A stretch of DNA of 64,000 nt from Roseiarcus sp963709185. Lineage in GTDB: Bacteria > Pseudomonadota > Alphaproteobacteria > Rhizobiales > Beijerinckiaceae. The translations under genes and the position numbers were made by a program. The DNA lies in contig CAVPVQ010000015.1 in NCBI GenBank assembly GCA_963709185.1, positions 372,001-436,000 on the forward strand. The letters run 5' to 3'. The notes under the pieces were generated by a model. The model had not been told where the DNA came from, made no database searches, and worked only from the letters and a program-made list of their open reading frames with translations. Shown here piece after piece: positions 8,451 through 17,115 of the stretch (position 1 is the first letter of the stretch; every line of letters begins with the position of its first letter).

Positions 8451-8848
8451 GACCGGCCCCCCCCGGCGCGCTTCGTCGTCGTTGTCGCCTCCCGGCGGCG
8501 CTCGCCCGAGGGCTTCGACGCGACCAGACCACGCGGCCCAATTATGGTCAACGACCGGCCGGCGCCGCGGAGCGCCGGATCCGGTTTGCGGCGCGGCGCT
8601 GTTAACCATAGCGGCGAAAAGGTAGGCCGCGCGCATTGCGCGCCGCCACGCAGGCTTTTCCGCCTCGCCGCGCGACTTAAATGTGACGCAGCATCGACTT
8701 CCGGGGAGCCGGACGGTCCCGGTCCCCGCGACCGTCCCGCGAGACTGCTTAGCGGGATTGCTAAAACTCGAGCCGAATCGTCAGTCGGTCATTAACGAAT
8801 AACGGGCATTATTGGGCTGCGAGTTCTGCGAGCGTGCGTCGAGTGGTC
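8451..8848. other. Divergent intergenic region between the glutathione transferase and histidine kinase genes
   Basis: About 400 bases without a supported gene. It must hold promoters for both flanking genes. I see no clear consensus promoter; an AT-rich patch (CATTAACGAATAACGGGC) lies about 50 bases before the kinase gene. Confidence 0.4.
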
Positions 8849-10402
8849 ATGAGTGAAGTGACGGCGGAAATGATTGAAAACGGCCGCGCGCTCGACCCCG
8901 CGTCGGCGACCCGCCGCCGCAAGATGACCACCAAAATTCGCGAGGCGCGCGAGAAGCTCACCACCGCCAGCGAACGGGCCTACGCCCCGGACCTGCTGCG
9001 GTTGTTCGCGCAGAGCCACAAGAGCGCGACGCCCTTTCTGTGCCTGATGGTGATGGCGATCGGCCTCACCGCCCTGGTGTGGGTCGCCGCGCCGCTGGTG
9101 CTGGTCTGGACCTCCCTCACCTCGATGGCGATGGCGCTGCTCTACGGTTTCGCGGTCGCCTTTCTGGGGTCGCGTCCGCGCGACGCCAGCGCCGGAATGT
9201 GGCGGCTCAAATTCATCTTCGCCGAAGCGCTCAACGGGATCGCCTGGGCGCTGATCGTCGTCCTGCTGCTGCGCTCGCATGATCCGAACGCCCGGACCTT
9301 CGTGCTGGTCGTACTTCTGCTGGTGGCGGCGATGACCGCAATGATCGCCTCTTCGATACCCTATGCGGTCGCCGGCGGGCTGGCGCCCGTCACCATCGCG
9401 ATCATCTACGCTTTGGGCCCGACGACGCGGCTCGACAACCTGGCGTTGTGCCTGCTGTGCGTCGGCGCGCTGATTTATTTCGTGGTTCTCGCCAATCGGC
9501 TTCATTCGACCTCGATCGACGGGCAATTTTTCCAGGCGGAGAAAGACGCGCTGATCGCGGAGCTGGAGCAGGCCAAGCTCAATTCGGATGAAGCGCGGCG
9601 GCGGGCCGAGGAAGCCAATCTCGCCAAGTCGCGCTTCCTGGCGACGATGAGCCATGAATTGCGCACGCCGCTCAACGCCATCCTCGGCTTCTCCGAAGTG
9701 ATGAAGGCGGAGCTTTTCGGCGCCCATGGGGTGTCGGCCTACAAGGAATATTCGGAAGACATTCACTCCAGCGGCCAGCATCTGTTGATGTTGATCAATG
9801 AAATACTCGACTTGTCGCGCGTCGAGGCGGGGCGATACGAACTCAAGGAAGAATTGATCGCGCTGATTCACGTCGTCGAAGAGTGCCGCCATCTGCTCGC
9901 CATGCGCGCCAAGAACCGCGGCATCAACGTCGTTGAATCGCTCGATGAAGCGCTGCCGCGCATCTGGGTCGACGAGCGCGCAGTGCGCCAGGTGACTCTT
10001 AACCTGTTGAGCAACGCGATCAAATTCACGCCGCAGGGCGGCACCGTCGCCATCAAGGTGGGCTGGACCAGTCCCGGCGGCCAATATCTGTCGATCCGCG
10101 ATACGGGCCCAGGCATTCCCGAAGAAGAAATCCCGATCGTGCTATCGTCGTTCGGTCGGGGCTCGCTCGCCCAGAAGAACGCCGAGGAGGGCACCGGTCT
10201 CGGATTGCCGATCGTCAAAGGGCTGGTCGAACTGCATGGTGGCGAGTTCAAACTGCTTTCCAAAGTGCGCGAAGGCACCGAGGTCATCGTCATATTCCCG
10301 CCCGAGCGGGTGATGAACGCCCTGCCCCAGCTCAATCCGGACGCGCCGGAGCCGCCCGAGCGGGCGCAGGTTCGCCGCTCGCTACGCAAGGTGGCGGCAT
10401 AA
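8849..10402 (+). CDS. Membrane sensor histidine kinase
   Basis: This is a 517-residue two-component kinase. The N-terminal third has about six membrane segments (roughly residues 60-220). A coiled linker follows (EKDALIAELEQAKLNSDEA). The dimerisation domain has the phosphoacceptor His269 in FLATMSHELRTPLNAILGFS. The ATP-binding domain shows NLLSNAIKFTPQGG (N box), IRDTGPGIPEEEI (G1) and GTGLGLPIVKGLVELHGG (G2). The sequence resembles alphaproteobacterial PdhS/PleC-type kinases in its catalytic half. No response regulator gene is adjacent, so the partner is unknown. I start at the ATG at 8849; a GTG 15 bases upstream is also possible. Confidence 0.9.
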   Translation: MSEVTAEMIENGRALDPASATRRRKMTTKIREAREKLTTASERAYAPDLLRLFAQSHKSATPFLCLMVMAIGLTALVWVAAPLVLVWTSLTSMAMALLYGFAVAFLGSRPRDASAGMWRLKFIFAEALNGIAWALIVVLLLRSHDPNARTFVLVVLLLVAAMTAMIASSIPYAVAGGLAPVTIAIIYALGPTTRLDNLALCLLCVGALIYFVVLANRLHSTSIDGQFFQAEKDALIAELEQAKLNSDEARRRAEEANLAKSRFLATMSHELRTPLNAILGFSEVMKAELFGAHGVSAYKEYSEDIHSSGQHLLMLINEILDLSRVEAGRYELKEELIALIHVVEECRHLLAMRAKNRGINVVESLDEALPRIWVDERAVRQVTLNLLSNAIKFTPQGGTVAIKVGWTSPGGQYLSIRDTGPGIPEEEIPIVLSSFGRGSLAQKNAEEGTGLGLPIVKGLVELHGGEFKLLSKVREGTEVIVIFPPERVMNALPQLNPDAPEPPERAQVRRSLRKVAA

Positions 10403-10518
10403 GCGAGGGCCGGCTTCGGCGCCGCCCGGCCGGGATCGCGCGATTCTCGTCGCAACTGGCGGCAACCCCCGTTTCGGGCTATCGTCTGCGCTGATTTTGC
10501 GGGGGAGCCTGTCAAGCG

Positions 10519-11139
10519 GTGCGCGAAGAGGAACGCCGAGCCCGGGCGCGGGAACGTCCGATCGTCGACGGTCTGCCTGATTTACCCGGCATCATCGTCG
10601 CGATGAATCTGTCGCCCGCGCTGAGCGCGCCATTGCGCGGCCTCGCCAACGCGCTGCTTGTCGACGAGTTTCCCGGATCGACCTTGCGCCGCAGCGAGCG
10701 CGAGCTGCTGGCGACCGCGACTTCCGCCGGCAACGATTGCTTCTATTGCATGGACACGCATGGGGCGTTTGCGGCGGAACTGCTGCGGCGCGACAGGGTG
10801 TCCGAGGTCGAAACCCTGATCGACGCCGTTAAAGGCGGAGAGCTCTCGCGGCTTGATCCGAAGTTGTCAGCGCTCGCCTCGATCGCCCGCCGGGTGGCGC
10901 GGGAACCGCGGACCCTCGATCGGGAAGACGTCGCGCGCGCCAAAGCGGCCGGCGCCTCGGACGGCGACGTTCAACTGACGATCCTGATCGCCGCGGCGTT
11001 CTGCATGTACAATCGCATGGTCGACGGCTTGCGCGCGAGAACGCCGGCGAATGTCGCCGCCTATGACGCGCGCGCCAGGGAGATCGCGGAATATGGCTAT
11101 GCCGATCCGCGCACCACGTCGATACCGCGAACCGACTGA
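10519..11139 (+). CDS. AhpD/carboxymuconolactone-decarboxylase-like peroxidase-related protein
   Basis: This is a helical cytosolic protein of 206 residues in the AhpD-like superfamily. The redox motif is in NDCFYCMDTHGAFAAELL, giving a CxxC pair followed by the conserved His three residues on, as in alkylhydroperoxidase-type enzymes. A GTG at 10519 is the likely start. It is not next to a peroxiredoxin gene, so its electron partner is unknown. The next gene, carbonic anhydrase, converges on it. Confidence 0.85.
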   Translation: MREEERRARARERPIVDGLPDLPGIIVAMNLSPALSAPLRGLANALLVDEFPGSTLRRSERELLATATSAGNDCFYCMDTHGAFAAELLRRDRVSEVETLIDAVKGGELSRLDPKLSALASIARRVAREPRTLDREDVARAKAAGASDGDVQLTILIAAAFCMYNRMVDGLRARTPANVAAYDARAREIAEYGYADPRTTSIPRTD

Positions 11140-11188
11140 TCCATCGCCGGCGCGTTCGAGCCTCGGCAGGTTCAGGCGCAGGGATGTT

Positions 11189-11794
11189 CTAGGCGGCGTT
11201 CGGCGGCCGGCTTACCGTCACTTCGAGGTCTCTGACCAGCCCATCGGCGAGCGAATAAACCCAGCCGTGGACGCTGAGCGCCTGACCGCGCGCCCAAGCC
11301 TCCTGCACGAAAATATCGGAGGCGACGTTGCGCACCTGCCGGATCACGTTGAGCTCGCACAAACGATCCAGGCGGGCGCTCGAATCGGCGATCGCATCGA
11401 GCTCATGGCGGTGATCGTGAAAGACCTCGCGGATCGGATGCAGCCAGTGATCCACCAGGCCGCGCCGTTGGCCGTCGACCGCCGCGCTCACCCCGCCGCA
11501 TCCGTAGTGGCCGACCACCATGATGTGCTTGACCTGGATCACGTCGACGGCAAATTGCAGCACCGAGAGGTAGTTGGCGTCCTGGGGCGGCGCGAGATTG
11601 CCGACGTTGCGGTGCACGAAGAGTTCGCCGGGATCCAGGTCGACAATTTCGTTGGCCGGCACGCGGCTGTCGGAGCAGCCGATCCACAGATATTCCGGGG
11701 CCTGCTGAGCCACCAGCCGCTTGAAAAAGCTCGCGTCGGCGCTGACCTTCCGCGCCGCCCAAGCGCGATTTTTAGCCTTAAGATGATCGAGCAT
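11189..11794 (-). CDS. Beta-class carbonic anhydrase
   Basis: This is a zinc enzyme interconverting CO2 and bicarbonate, 201 residues. The zinc ligands are visible as Cys40 in WIGCSDSRVPANE with Asp42 and Arg44, and His96 and Cys99 in VVGHYGCGGVSAAV. I start at the ATG at 11794 (MLDHLKAKNRAWAARK), the usual family N-terminus; the open frame runs on to 11893 but that part is not family-like. The divergent secreted-protein gene starts about 100 bases away. Confidence 0.93.
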   Translation of the reverse strand: MLDHLKAKNRAWAARKVSADASFFKRLVAQQAPEYLWIGCSDSRVPANEIVDLDPGELFVHRNVGNLAPPQDANYLSVLQFAVDVIQVKHIMVVGHYGCGGVSAAVDGQRRGLVDHWLHPIREVFHDHRHELDAIADSSARLDRLCELNVIRQVRNVASDIFVQEAWARGQALSVHGWVYSLADGLVRDLEVTVSRPPNAA

Positions 11795-11895
11795 GGACGA
11801 GTCGTAACGCCGATTGCTGCGGCGCACAAGAGACGAAATGAGCGATCGGCGCGACCTGACCCGCCATGTCGCGTCATAGTTCTGGAGGGCCATTG

Positions 11896-12672
11896 ATGCA
11901 GCGTGGGATGAACCGCCTCGCCGCGACCGCGCTCGTCGCGACGAGCGTTATGTGCGGCGGGGCCGGCGCCGCCCGCGCGCTCGACGTCGGGCCAAAGGAT
12001 TTGCCGCTGACAATCGCCGGCGTGCCCGTCCAGATTCCCGTCGCCGGTTCAATCGACGCGCGCACCGACGCCGACGCGATCATGCTCAGCGCGTCGGCGA
12101 ACGGCGATCTCCGCGCGATCCAGAATCATGCCCTCGCCATCGCGCGAGGTCTGCGGTTTCCCCGCGATCCTTGCGCCCACAAGAATTTCAACATCGTCAT
12201 CAAGAGCATCGACGCGGCGACCATTACGCCGCGCGGCAATAGCGCGTTCGTCGAACTCTCCGGCCATGTTGGCGTCTGGCTCTGCAAGAAGGTGCTCGGA
12301 GAGGTTCTCAAGACCGAGCTGGCCTCGGACAGCGTCAGCATTTCGGTTCCGGTCGAGCTATACCTCCCCGACCCACAGACCATCGCCTTGCGCCTGTCCG
12401 GCTCGGCGACCCTGAAGACCGGCGATCCCGCGACCGCTGAGGCGGCGAAGCCGTTTTCCGACGACCTGAACGGATTGTTGACCGCGCAATTGGCCAAGCT
12501 GCTGGACACCGCTCGCGCGCGCGCCAGCGTGCCGCCTTTGCCGGGTCTCGAGGTGACGATCGAAGATGCGACATTCGCGCAAGATGGGCCGAACTTGAAG
12601 GTGCGCGCGCACGGACGCGCGACGATGAACAGCGCGGCCTTCGCGAGCTTTTTGGGGTTCATCGGCCAATAG
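11896..12672 (+). CDS. Uncharacterised secreted protein
   Basis: The product is 258 residues. The start at the ATG at 11896 follows a GGAGGG ribosome-binding site six bases upstream. A signal peptide is clear: MQRGMNRLAATALVATSV, then a cleavage region around AARALD. The mature part alternates beta-strand-like segments (LPLTIAGVPVQIPVAGSID, NFNIVIKSIDAATITP, SVSISVPVELYLPD) and has two Cys residues that could form a disulfide. It ends in AFASFLGFIGQ. I do not recognise the family; lipid-binding beta-rich periplasmic proteins have this look, but that is only a guess. Confidence 0.75.
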   Translation: MQRGMNRLAATALVATSVMCGGAGAARALDVGPKDLPLTIAGVPVQIPVAGSIDARTDADAIMLSASANGDLRAIQNHALAIARGLRFPRDPCAHKNFNIVIKSIDAATITPRGNSAFVELSGHVGVWLCKKVLGEVLKTELASDSVSISVPVELYLPDPQTIALRLSGSATLKTGDPATAEAAKPFSDDLNGLLTAQLAKLLDTARARASVPPLPGLEVTIEDATFAQDGPNLKVRAHGRATMNSAAFASFLGFIGQ

Positions 12673-12712
12673 GCGCTTCCCGCCTCGCAGCAGCAGCCGG
12701 CCCCGCTTGACG

Positions 12713-13117
12713 CTATGCCTGCTCCAATTCCACCAGCGTCCCGCTGAAATCCTTCGGGTGCAGGAACAGCACAGGCTTTCCGTGCGCGCCGATCCTCGGC
12801 GCGCCGTCGCCAAGGATACGGGCTCCTGAAGCGATCAGTCGATCGCGCGCCGAAAGGATGTTGTCGACCTCATAGCAGAGATGATGAATGCCGCCGTCGG
12901 GGTTCTTTTCGAGAAATCGGGCGATCGGGGAGTTCTCCCCCAAGGGCTCGAGCAGTTCGATCTTGACGTTCGCCAATTCGACGAAAGCGACGCTAACCCC
13001 ATGCTCGGGCAGCGGCGACGGCTCCGACACTTTCGCGCCGAGACGATCGCGGTAATTGGCGCAGGCCAAAGCGAGGTCTCTCACCGCGATGGCGACGTGG
13101 TTCAGCCGTTGGATCAT
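12713..13117 (-). CDS. mce: Methylmalonyl-CoA epimerase
   Basis: This is a VOC-fold enzyme of 134 residues that interconverts (R)- and (S)-methylmalonyl-CoA in the propionate to succinyl-CoA route. It begins MIQRLNHVAIAVRDLALA with the first metal-ligand His. It carries PDGGIHHLCYEVDNI with the middle His, and ends FLHPKDFSGTLVELEQ with the Glu ligand. Length and motifs match the epimerase rather than generic glyoxalases. It follows rnj by 12 bases in the same direction, an order I know from other Hyphomicrobiales. Confidence 0.9.
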   Translation of the reverse strand: MIQRLNHVAIAVRDLALACANYRDRLGAKVSEPSPLPEHGVSVAFVELANVKIELLEPLGENSPIARFLEKNPDGGIHHLCYEVDNILSARDRLIASGARILGDGAPRIGAHGKPVLFLHPKDFSGTLVELEQA

Positions 13118-13129
13118 CTTGCGTGACCC

Positions 13130-14797
13130 TCACACTTCGACGACGAGAACATGCACCGCGGGCTTCTTGCCCCAAACTGCGTTCACCGCGTTGCGCACCG
13201 CGCGCTCGATGGCGGTGGAGACTGCGTCGGCGTCGCGGCGCTTGCCGCGCGGCAGGCTCTCAAACGTCTCGAATATCGCCGAATCCACCACCTCGTCCAT
13301 GCCGGCCCCCGCGCGCGTGCGGCCCGGCAGGCCGGCGATCATCACGTCGGGATCGCCCGCAAGATCGCCTTTGGAGGACAGGGCCAGCGCAATCGAGATC
13401 ACGCCCGAGAAGGACAGGCGGCGGCGCTGCGCGATGCAATCGTCGCCCGGCGGCAACAGGATCTCTCCGTCCTTGTAGAGCCGACCGTGATCGAGCTGGC
13501 CGACGATCGCCGCGCGACCCGGCGCGAGCTGAACGAGGTCGCCGTTCAACGCCCTGACCACCTCGGCGACGCCCTGGGCGCGCGCAAAGCTTGCGTGTTC
13601 GGAAAGATGGACCGCCTCGCCATGCGCGGGAATGGCGATCTTGGGCCGCAACCAGGCGTACATCTTCGCCATTTCGGCGCGGCGCGGATGGCCCGAAGCA
13701 TGCACCAACCGGGTGCTGTCGGTGATCACCTCGATCCCCTGGGCGACCAGACCGTTGATGATTTTTCCGACGGCTTTTTCGTTGCCCGGAATGGTGCGCG
13801 AGGAGAACACGACAAGATCCCCCGGCGCCAGCGTCGCAACCGGATGGTCGTCCTCTGCAATGCGCGACAGCGCGGCGCGTTGCTCGCCCTGACTGCCGGT
13901 CGCCAGAGCCAGAACCTTGCTGCGCGGCAGGCGGTCGAAATGGTCCTGTCCGACGAACGACGGCAACTCGCCGAGATAGCCGAACTCGCGCGCGACGGCG
14001 ACCACCCGCTCCATCGCGCGGCCAATCACCATGACCTGGCGGCCATTCGCAATTCCGGCCTCGGCCGCAGCGCGAATGCGCGCGACATTCGAGGCGAATG
14101 TCGTGATGACGACGCGGCCGGACGCTTCGCCGACCAGCGCGGCAAGGTTGCTTGCGACGTCGGCCTCGGACGGACTCTCCCCCTCGCGAAGCACGTTGGT
14201 TGAGTCGCAAACCAGCGCGAGGACGCCCTCTTCGCCGAGCGCCTTGAAACGCGCTTCGTCGGTTGGCGCGCCGACCAAGGGCGTTGCGTCGATCTTCCAG
14301 TCGCCGCTGTGCACGACCAGTCCGGCGGGCGTGCGGATCGCCAAGGCGCAGCTTTCGGGAATCGAATGGGCGACCGCGATGAATTCGACGTCGAACGGAC
14401 CGACCTTCACATGCGCGCCCTGGGCGACGATCTCGATCGGAATTTTCGGGGCGCCCGGCTCGCTCAGGCGACGCGCCTCCAGCAGTCCGGCCGCGAAGCG
14501 GGTCAGGTAGACTCGCGCGCCCAGGCGCGGCCACAGATCCACCAGAGCGCCGATATGGTCTTCGTGGGCGTGGGTGATGATGATCCCCACGAGGTCCTTC
14601 TTGATGCTCTCGACAAAGCGCAGATCCGGCAGGATCAGATCGACGCCCGGCGTTTCCTCGCCGGCGAAAGCGACGCCGAGATCGACCATCAGCCATTTGC
14701 GCTTGTTCGCCGGCCCGAAACCGTACAGCGCACAATTCATGCCGATCTCGCCAAGGCCGCCGAGCGGCGCGAAGACCAGTTCATCATCTTGCGTCAT
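13130..14797 (-). CDS. rnj: Ribonuclease J
   Basis: This is an mRNA-degrading and rRNA-processing metallo-beta-lactamase-fold nuclease, 555 residues. The N-terminal lactamase domain has FAPLGGLGEIGMNCALYG and the zinc motif HAHEDH (His76, His78, Asp80, His81). The beta-CASP domain contains SGHPRRAEMAKMYAWLRPK and IPAHGEAVHLSEHASFA. The start is the ATG at 14797, whose A is the last base of the birA TGA. A TTG three bases upstream is less likely. It is coupled to birA and followed by mce. Confidence 0.94.
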   Translation of the reverse strand: MTQDDELVFAPLGGLGEIGMNCALYGFGPANKRKWLMVDLGVAFAGEETPGVDLILPDLRFVESIKKDLVGIIITHAHEDHIGALVDLWPRLGARVYLTRFAAGLLEARRLSEPGAPKIPIEIVAQGAHVKVGPFDVEFIAVAHSIPESCALAIRTPAGLVVHSGDWKIDATPLVGAPTDEARFKALGEEGVLALVCDSTNVLREGESPSEADVASNLAALVGEASGRVVITTFASNVARIRAAAEAGIANGRQVMVIGRAMERVVAVAREFGYLGELPSFVGQDHFDRLPRSKVLALATGSQGEQRAALSRIAEDDHPVATLAPGDLVVFSSRTIPGNEKAVGKIINGLVAQGIEVITDSTRLVHASGHPRRAEMAKMYAWLRPKIAIPAHGEAVHLSEHASFARAQGVAEVVRALNGDLVQLAPGRAAIVGQLDHGRLYKDGEILLPPGDDCIAQRRRLSFSGVISIALALSSKGDLAGDPDVMIAGLPGRTRAGAGMDEVVDSAIFETFESLPRGKRRDADAVSTAIERAVRNAVNAVWGKKPAVHVLVVEV

Positions 14798-15672
14798 CAA
14801 ATCGATGCTTTCTGCGGGGGTCGGTCAGCGACGATCGGCTCGCGCGATCCGACGTTCGATTCACTCGGATCGGCGATCGTACTAGCGGCCCCGACGCCTT
14901 CTTCTGCGAGGAATACTTCGCCGGCCTCGACCGCCTCGACGCCGCTGGCGCCGCGCAACACGAGGCGGCCTCGCTCGTCCAGGGTCTCAAAGACGCCCTC
15001 GCGGACGCCACGCGCGCCGGCGATGCGAACCGGGGCGCCGAGGCCCGCGGCGCGCTCCAGCCATTGCGCGCGGATCTCCGCGAAGCCCTCGCCGCGCCGC
15101 CAAAGGATGAGGGATTCTTCAAAGCGAAGCGCCAGGCGCGCAAACAGATGTTCGGGCGAGACGGCTTGCCCCAGCGCATTGGACAGGGCGCCAGCGGCGT
15201 AACCCAGCCCGGACGGCGCGCTGACGCAGTTGACGCCTATCCCCACGATGCAGGCGGAGCGTCCATCGCTGAGCGCCGTTCCCTCGGCAAGCAGGCCGGC
15301 GAGCTTGGCGCCGCGCCAGACGAGGTCGTTCGGCCACTTCAGTTCGACGTCGTCGCGTGCGCCAAGATCATCGACGGCGCGACGCAGCGCGACCCCGGCG
15401 ACAAAACCGATCTGCGCCGCGATCGCCACGGGCGCGGGATCGATGAGCAGCGCGCTCGCATAGAGATTGCCGGGCGGCGACTTCCAGACGCGCCCGCGCC
15501 GACCCCTGCCCTGGGTCTGTTCGCGCGCGACGATCCACAGGCGCCCCGGATCGCCCGCCAGCGCGCGCCGCCGCGCCTCGTCGTTCGTCGAGCCGACGCG
15601 GCTCAGGCGTTCGACGCGCCACCCGGCCTTCGTGGTCTCGGTCTCTTCGCTCGATGCGTCGCTATTGTTCAA
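14797..15672 (-). CDS. birA: Biotin--[acetyl-CoA-carboxylase] ligase
   Basis: This enzyme activates biotin with ATP and transfers it to the carboxylase carrier protein. It is a monofunctional ligase of 291 residues without the N-terminal repressor helix-turn-helix. Landmarks are RVGSTNDEARRRALAGD, the nucleotide/biotin loop TQGRGRRGRVW, the conserved KWPNDLVW and GIGVNC. The C-terminal SH3-like domain includes LDERGRLVLRGASG. No ATG occurs near the family start, so a TTG at 15672 overlapping the nuoN stop (TTGA) is used. The junctions on both sides suggest translational coupling with nuoN and rnj. Confidence 0.92.
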   Translation of the reverse strand: MNNSDASSEETETTKAGWRVERLSRVGSTNDEARRRALAGDPGRLWIVAREQTQGRGRRGRVWKSPPGNLYASALLIDPAPVAIAAQIGFVAGVALRRAVDDLGARDDVELKWPNDLVWRGAKLAGLLAEGTALSDGRSACIVGIGVNCVSAPSGLGYAAGALSNALGQAVSPEHLFARLALRFEESLILWRRGEGFAEIRAQWLERAAGLGAPVRIAGARGVREGVFETLDERGRLVLRGASGVEAVEAGEVFLAEEGVGAASTIADPSESNVGSREPIVADRPPQKASI

Positions 15673-17102
15673 AACAGCGACTTCGCCGCGGCCATTGCGG
15701 CGTCAGTGAGCGGCGCCGGCGCCAGCACGTAGAAGATGACCAGCGCCGTCGACAACGCAAGCACCGCGCGCGCAGCGACGCCGCTGTGGTCGAAAGCTTT
15801 GACGGGCTCATCGAAATACATCACCTTGACGATGCGCAAGTAGTAGTACGCGGCGACGACGCTGAGCAGCACGCCGATGACCGCCAGCGCGAAGAGATTC
15901 GCCTCGATCGCCGCTGCAAACACATAGAACTTTGCGAAAAATCCGGCGAGCGGCGGAATGCCGGCCAGCGAAAACATCATCGCGCTGAGGAAAAACGCCA
16001 TCGGACCGTTGGTCCGGGCAAGGCCCGAGAGATCGGCGATGGTCTCGACGTAGACGCCATCGCGCTTCATCGAAAGGATGGCCGCGAACGTGCCCAGCGT
16101 CATCAGCAGATAGATCGACATATAGATGATCACGCCGTGCACCCCGTCGGGCGTGCCCGCGGCCAGGCCGACCAGCGCGAACCCCATGTGACCGATCGAC
16201 GAATAGGCCATCAGCCGCTTGATGTTGGTCTGACCGATCGCCGCGAACGAGCCGAGCGCCATCGAGGCGATGGAAATGAACACGATCACCTGCCGCCATT
16301 CTCCGGCGACGCCGGGGAAAGCGGTCGTGACGACCCGCACCAGCACCGCCATCGCGGCCATTTTCGGGGCCGAGGCGAAGAAGGCGGTGACCGGCGTCGG
16401 CGCGCCCTCATAGACATCCGGCGTCCACATGTGGAACGGCACCGCCGAAATCTTGAAAGCGAGGCCGGCGAGCAGGAACACCAGGCCGAAGACGACGCCG
16501 AGGTTCGCCTGTCCGTGAATGGCCGCGGCGACGCCGGCGAACGAGACCGTGCCGGCGAAGCCGTAGATCAGCGACGCGCCATAGAGCAGCATGCCGGAGG
16601 AAAGGGCGCCGAGCACAAAATATTTCAGGCCCGCTTCAGACGCCTTGACGTTGTCGCGATCCCAGGCGGCGACGACATAGAGCGCGAGACTCATCAGTTC
16701 GAGCCCGAGATACAGCGCGATGAAATCGGTGGCCGAGATCAGCATCATCATGCCAAGCGTGGCCAGAAGAACGAGGATGGGAAATTCGAAACCGGCGATT
16801 TTTTCCCGGCGCATGAACTCCACGGAAAGCACGAGCGTGGCGATCGAGCCGATCAGCGCGAGCGCCTTCATGAACCGGCTGAACGCGTCATCGGTGAACG
16901 CGCCATAGAAAGTGACGCCCTTTGAGCCGTGATTGGCCACAAGGACGACGAGCACCGCCCCGAGTAGCGCGACGGCCAATTCCGTCACCATCCAGACCGA
17001 GCGCTCGCCGCGCAGCGCGCCGAGCAGAACGAGCGCCAGAATGCCCGCCGCCAGGATGAATTCCGGCAGCACCGTCGAGAGGGACAAGGCGGTGACATTC
17101 AT
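15669..17102 (-). CDS. nuoN: NADH-quinone oxidoreductase subunit N
   Basis: This is one of the three antiporter-like membrane subunits of complex I, 477 residues with about 14 membrane helices. It carries the conserved VPFHMWTPDVYEGAPTPVT with the key Lys/His neighbourhood, and ASEAGLKYFVLGALSSGM. The ATG at 17102 gives the expected MNVTALSLSTVLPEF N-terminus; the frame runs further up but overlaps nuoM out of register. Last gene of the nuo set, overlapping birA by four bases. Confidence 0.96.
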   Translation of the reverse strand: MNVTALSLSTVLPEFILAAGILALVLLGALRGERSVWMVTELAVALLGAVLVVLVANHGSKGVTFYGAFTDDAFSRFMKALALIGSIATLVLSVEFMRREKIAGFEFPILVLLATLGMMMLISATDFIALYLGLELMSLALYVVAAWDRDNVKASEAGLKYFVLGALSSGMLLYGASLIYGFAGTVSFAGVAAAIHGQANLGVVFGLVFLLAGLAFKISAVPFHMWTPDVYEGAPTPVTAFFASAPKMAAMAVLVRVVTTAFPGVAGEWRQVIVFISIASMALGSFAAIGQTNIKRLMAYSSIGHMGFALVGLAAGTPDGVHGVIIYMSIYLLMTLGTFAAILSMKRDGVYVETIADLSGLARTNGPMAFFLSAMMFSLAGIPPLAGFFAKFYVFAAAIEANLFALAVIGVLLSVVAAYYYLRIVKVMYFDEPVKAFDHSGVAARAVLALSTALVIFYVLAPAPLTDAAMAAAKSLF

Positions 17103-17115
17103 TTGCGGCGGCCCC

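Noticed and set aside
8792..10084. Minus-strand frame of 430 codons opposite the histidine kinase
   Set aside because: Composition is that of an antisense shadow (Arg, Gln, His, Asp rich) and the plus-strand kinase has all catalytic motifs.
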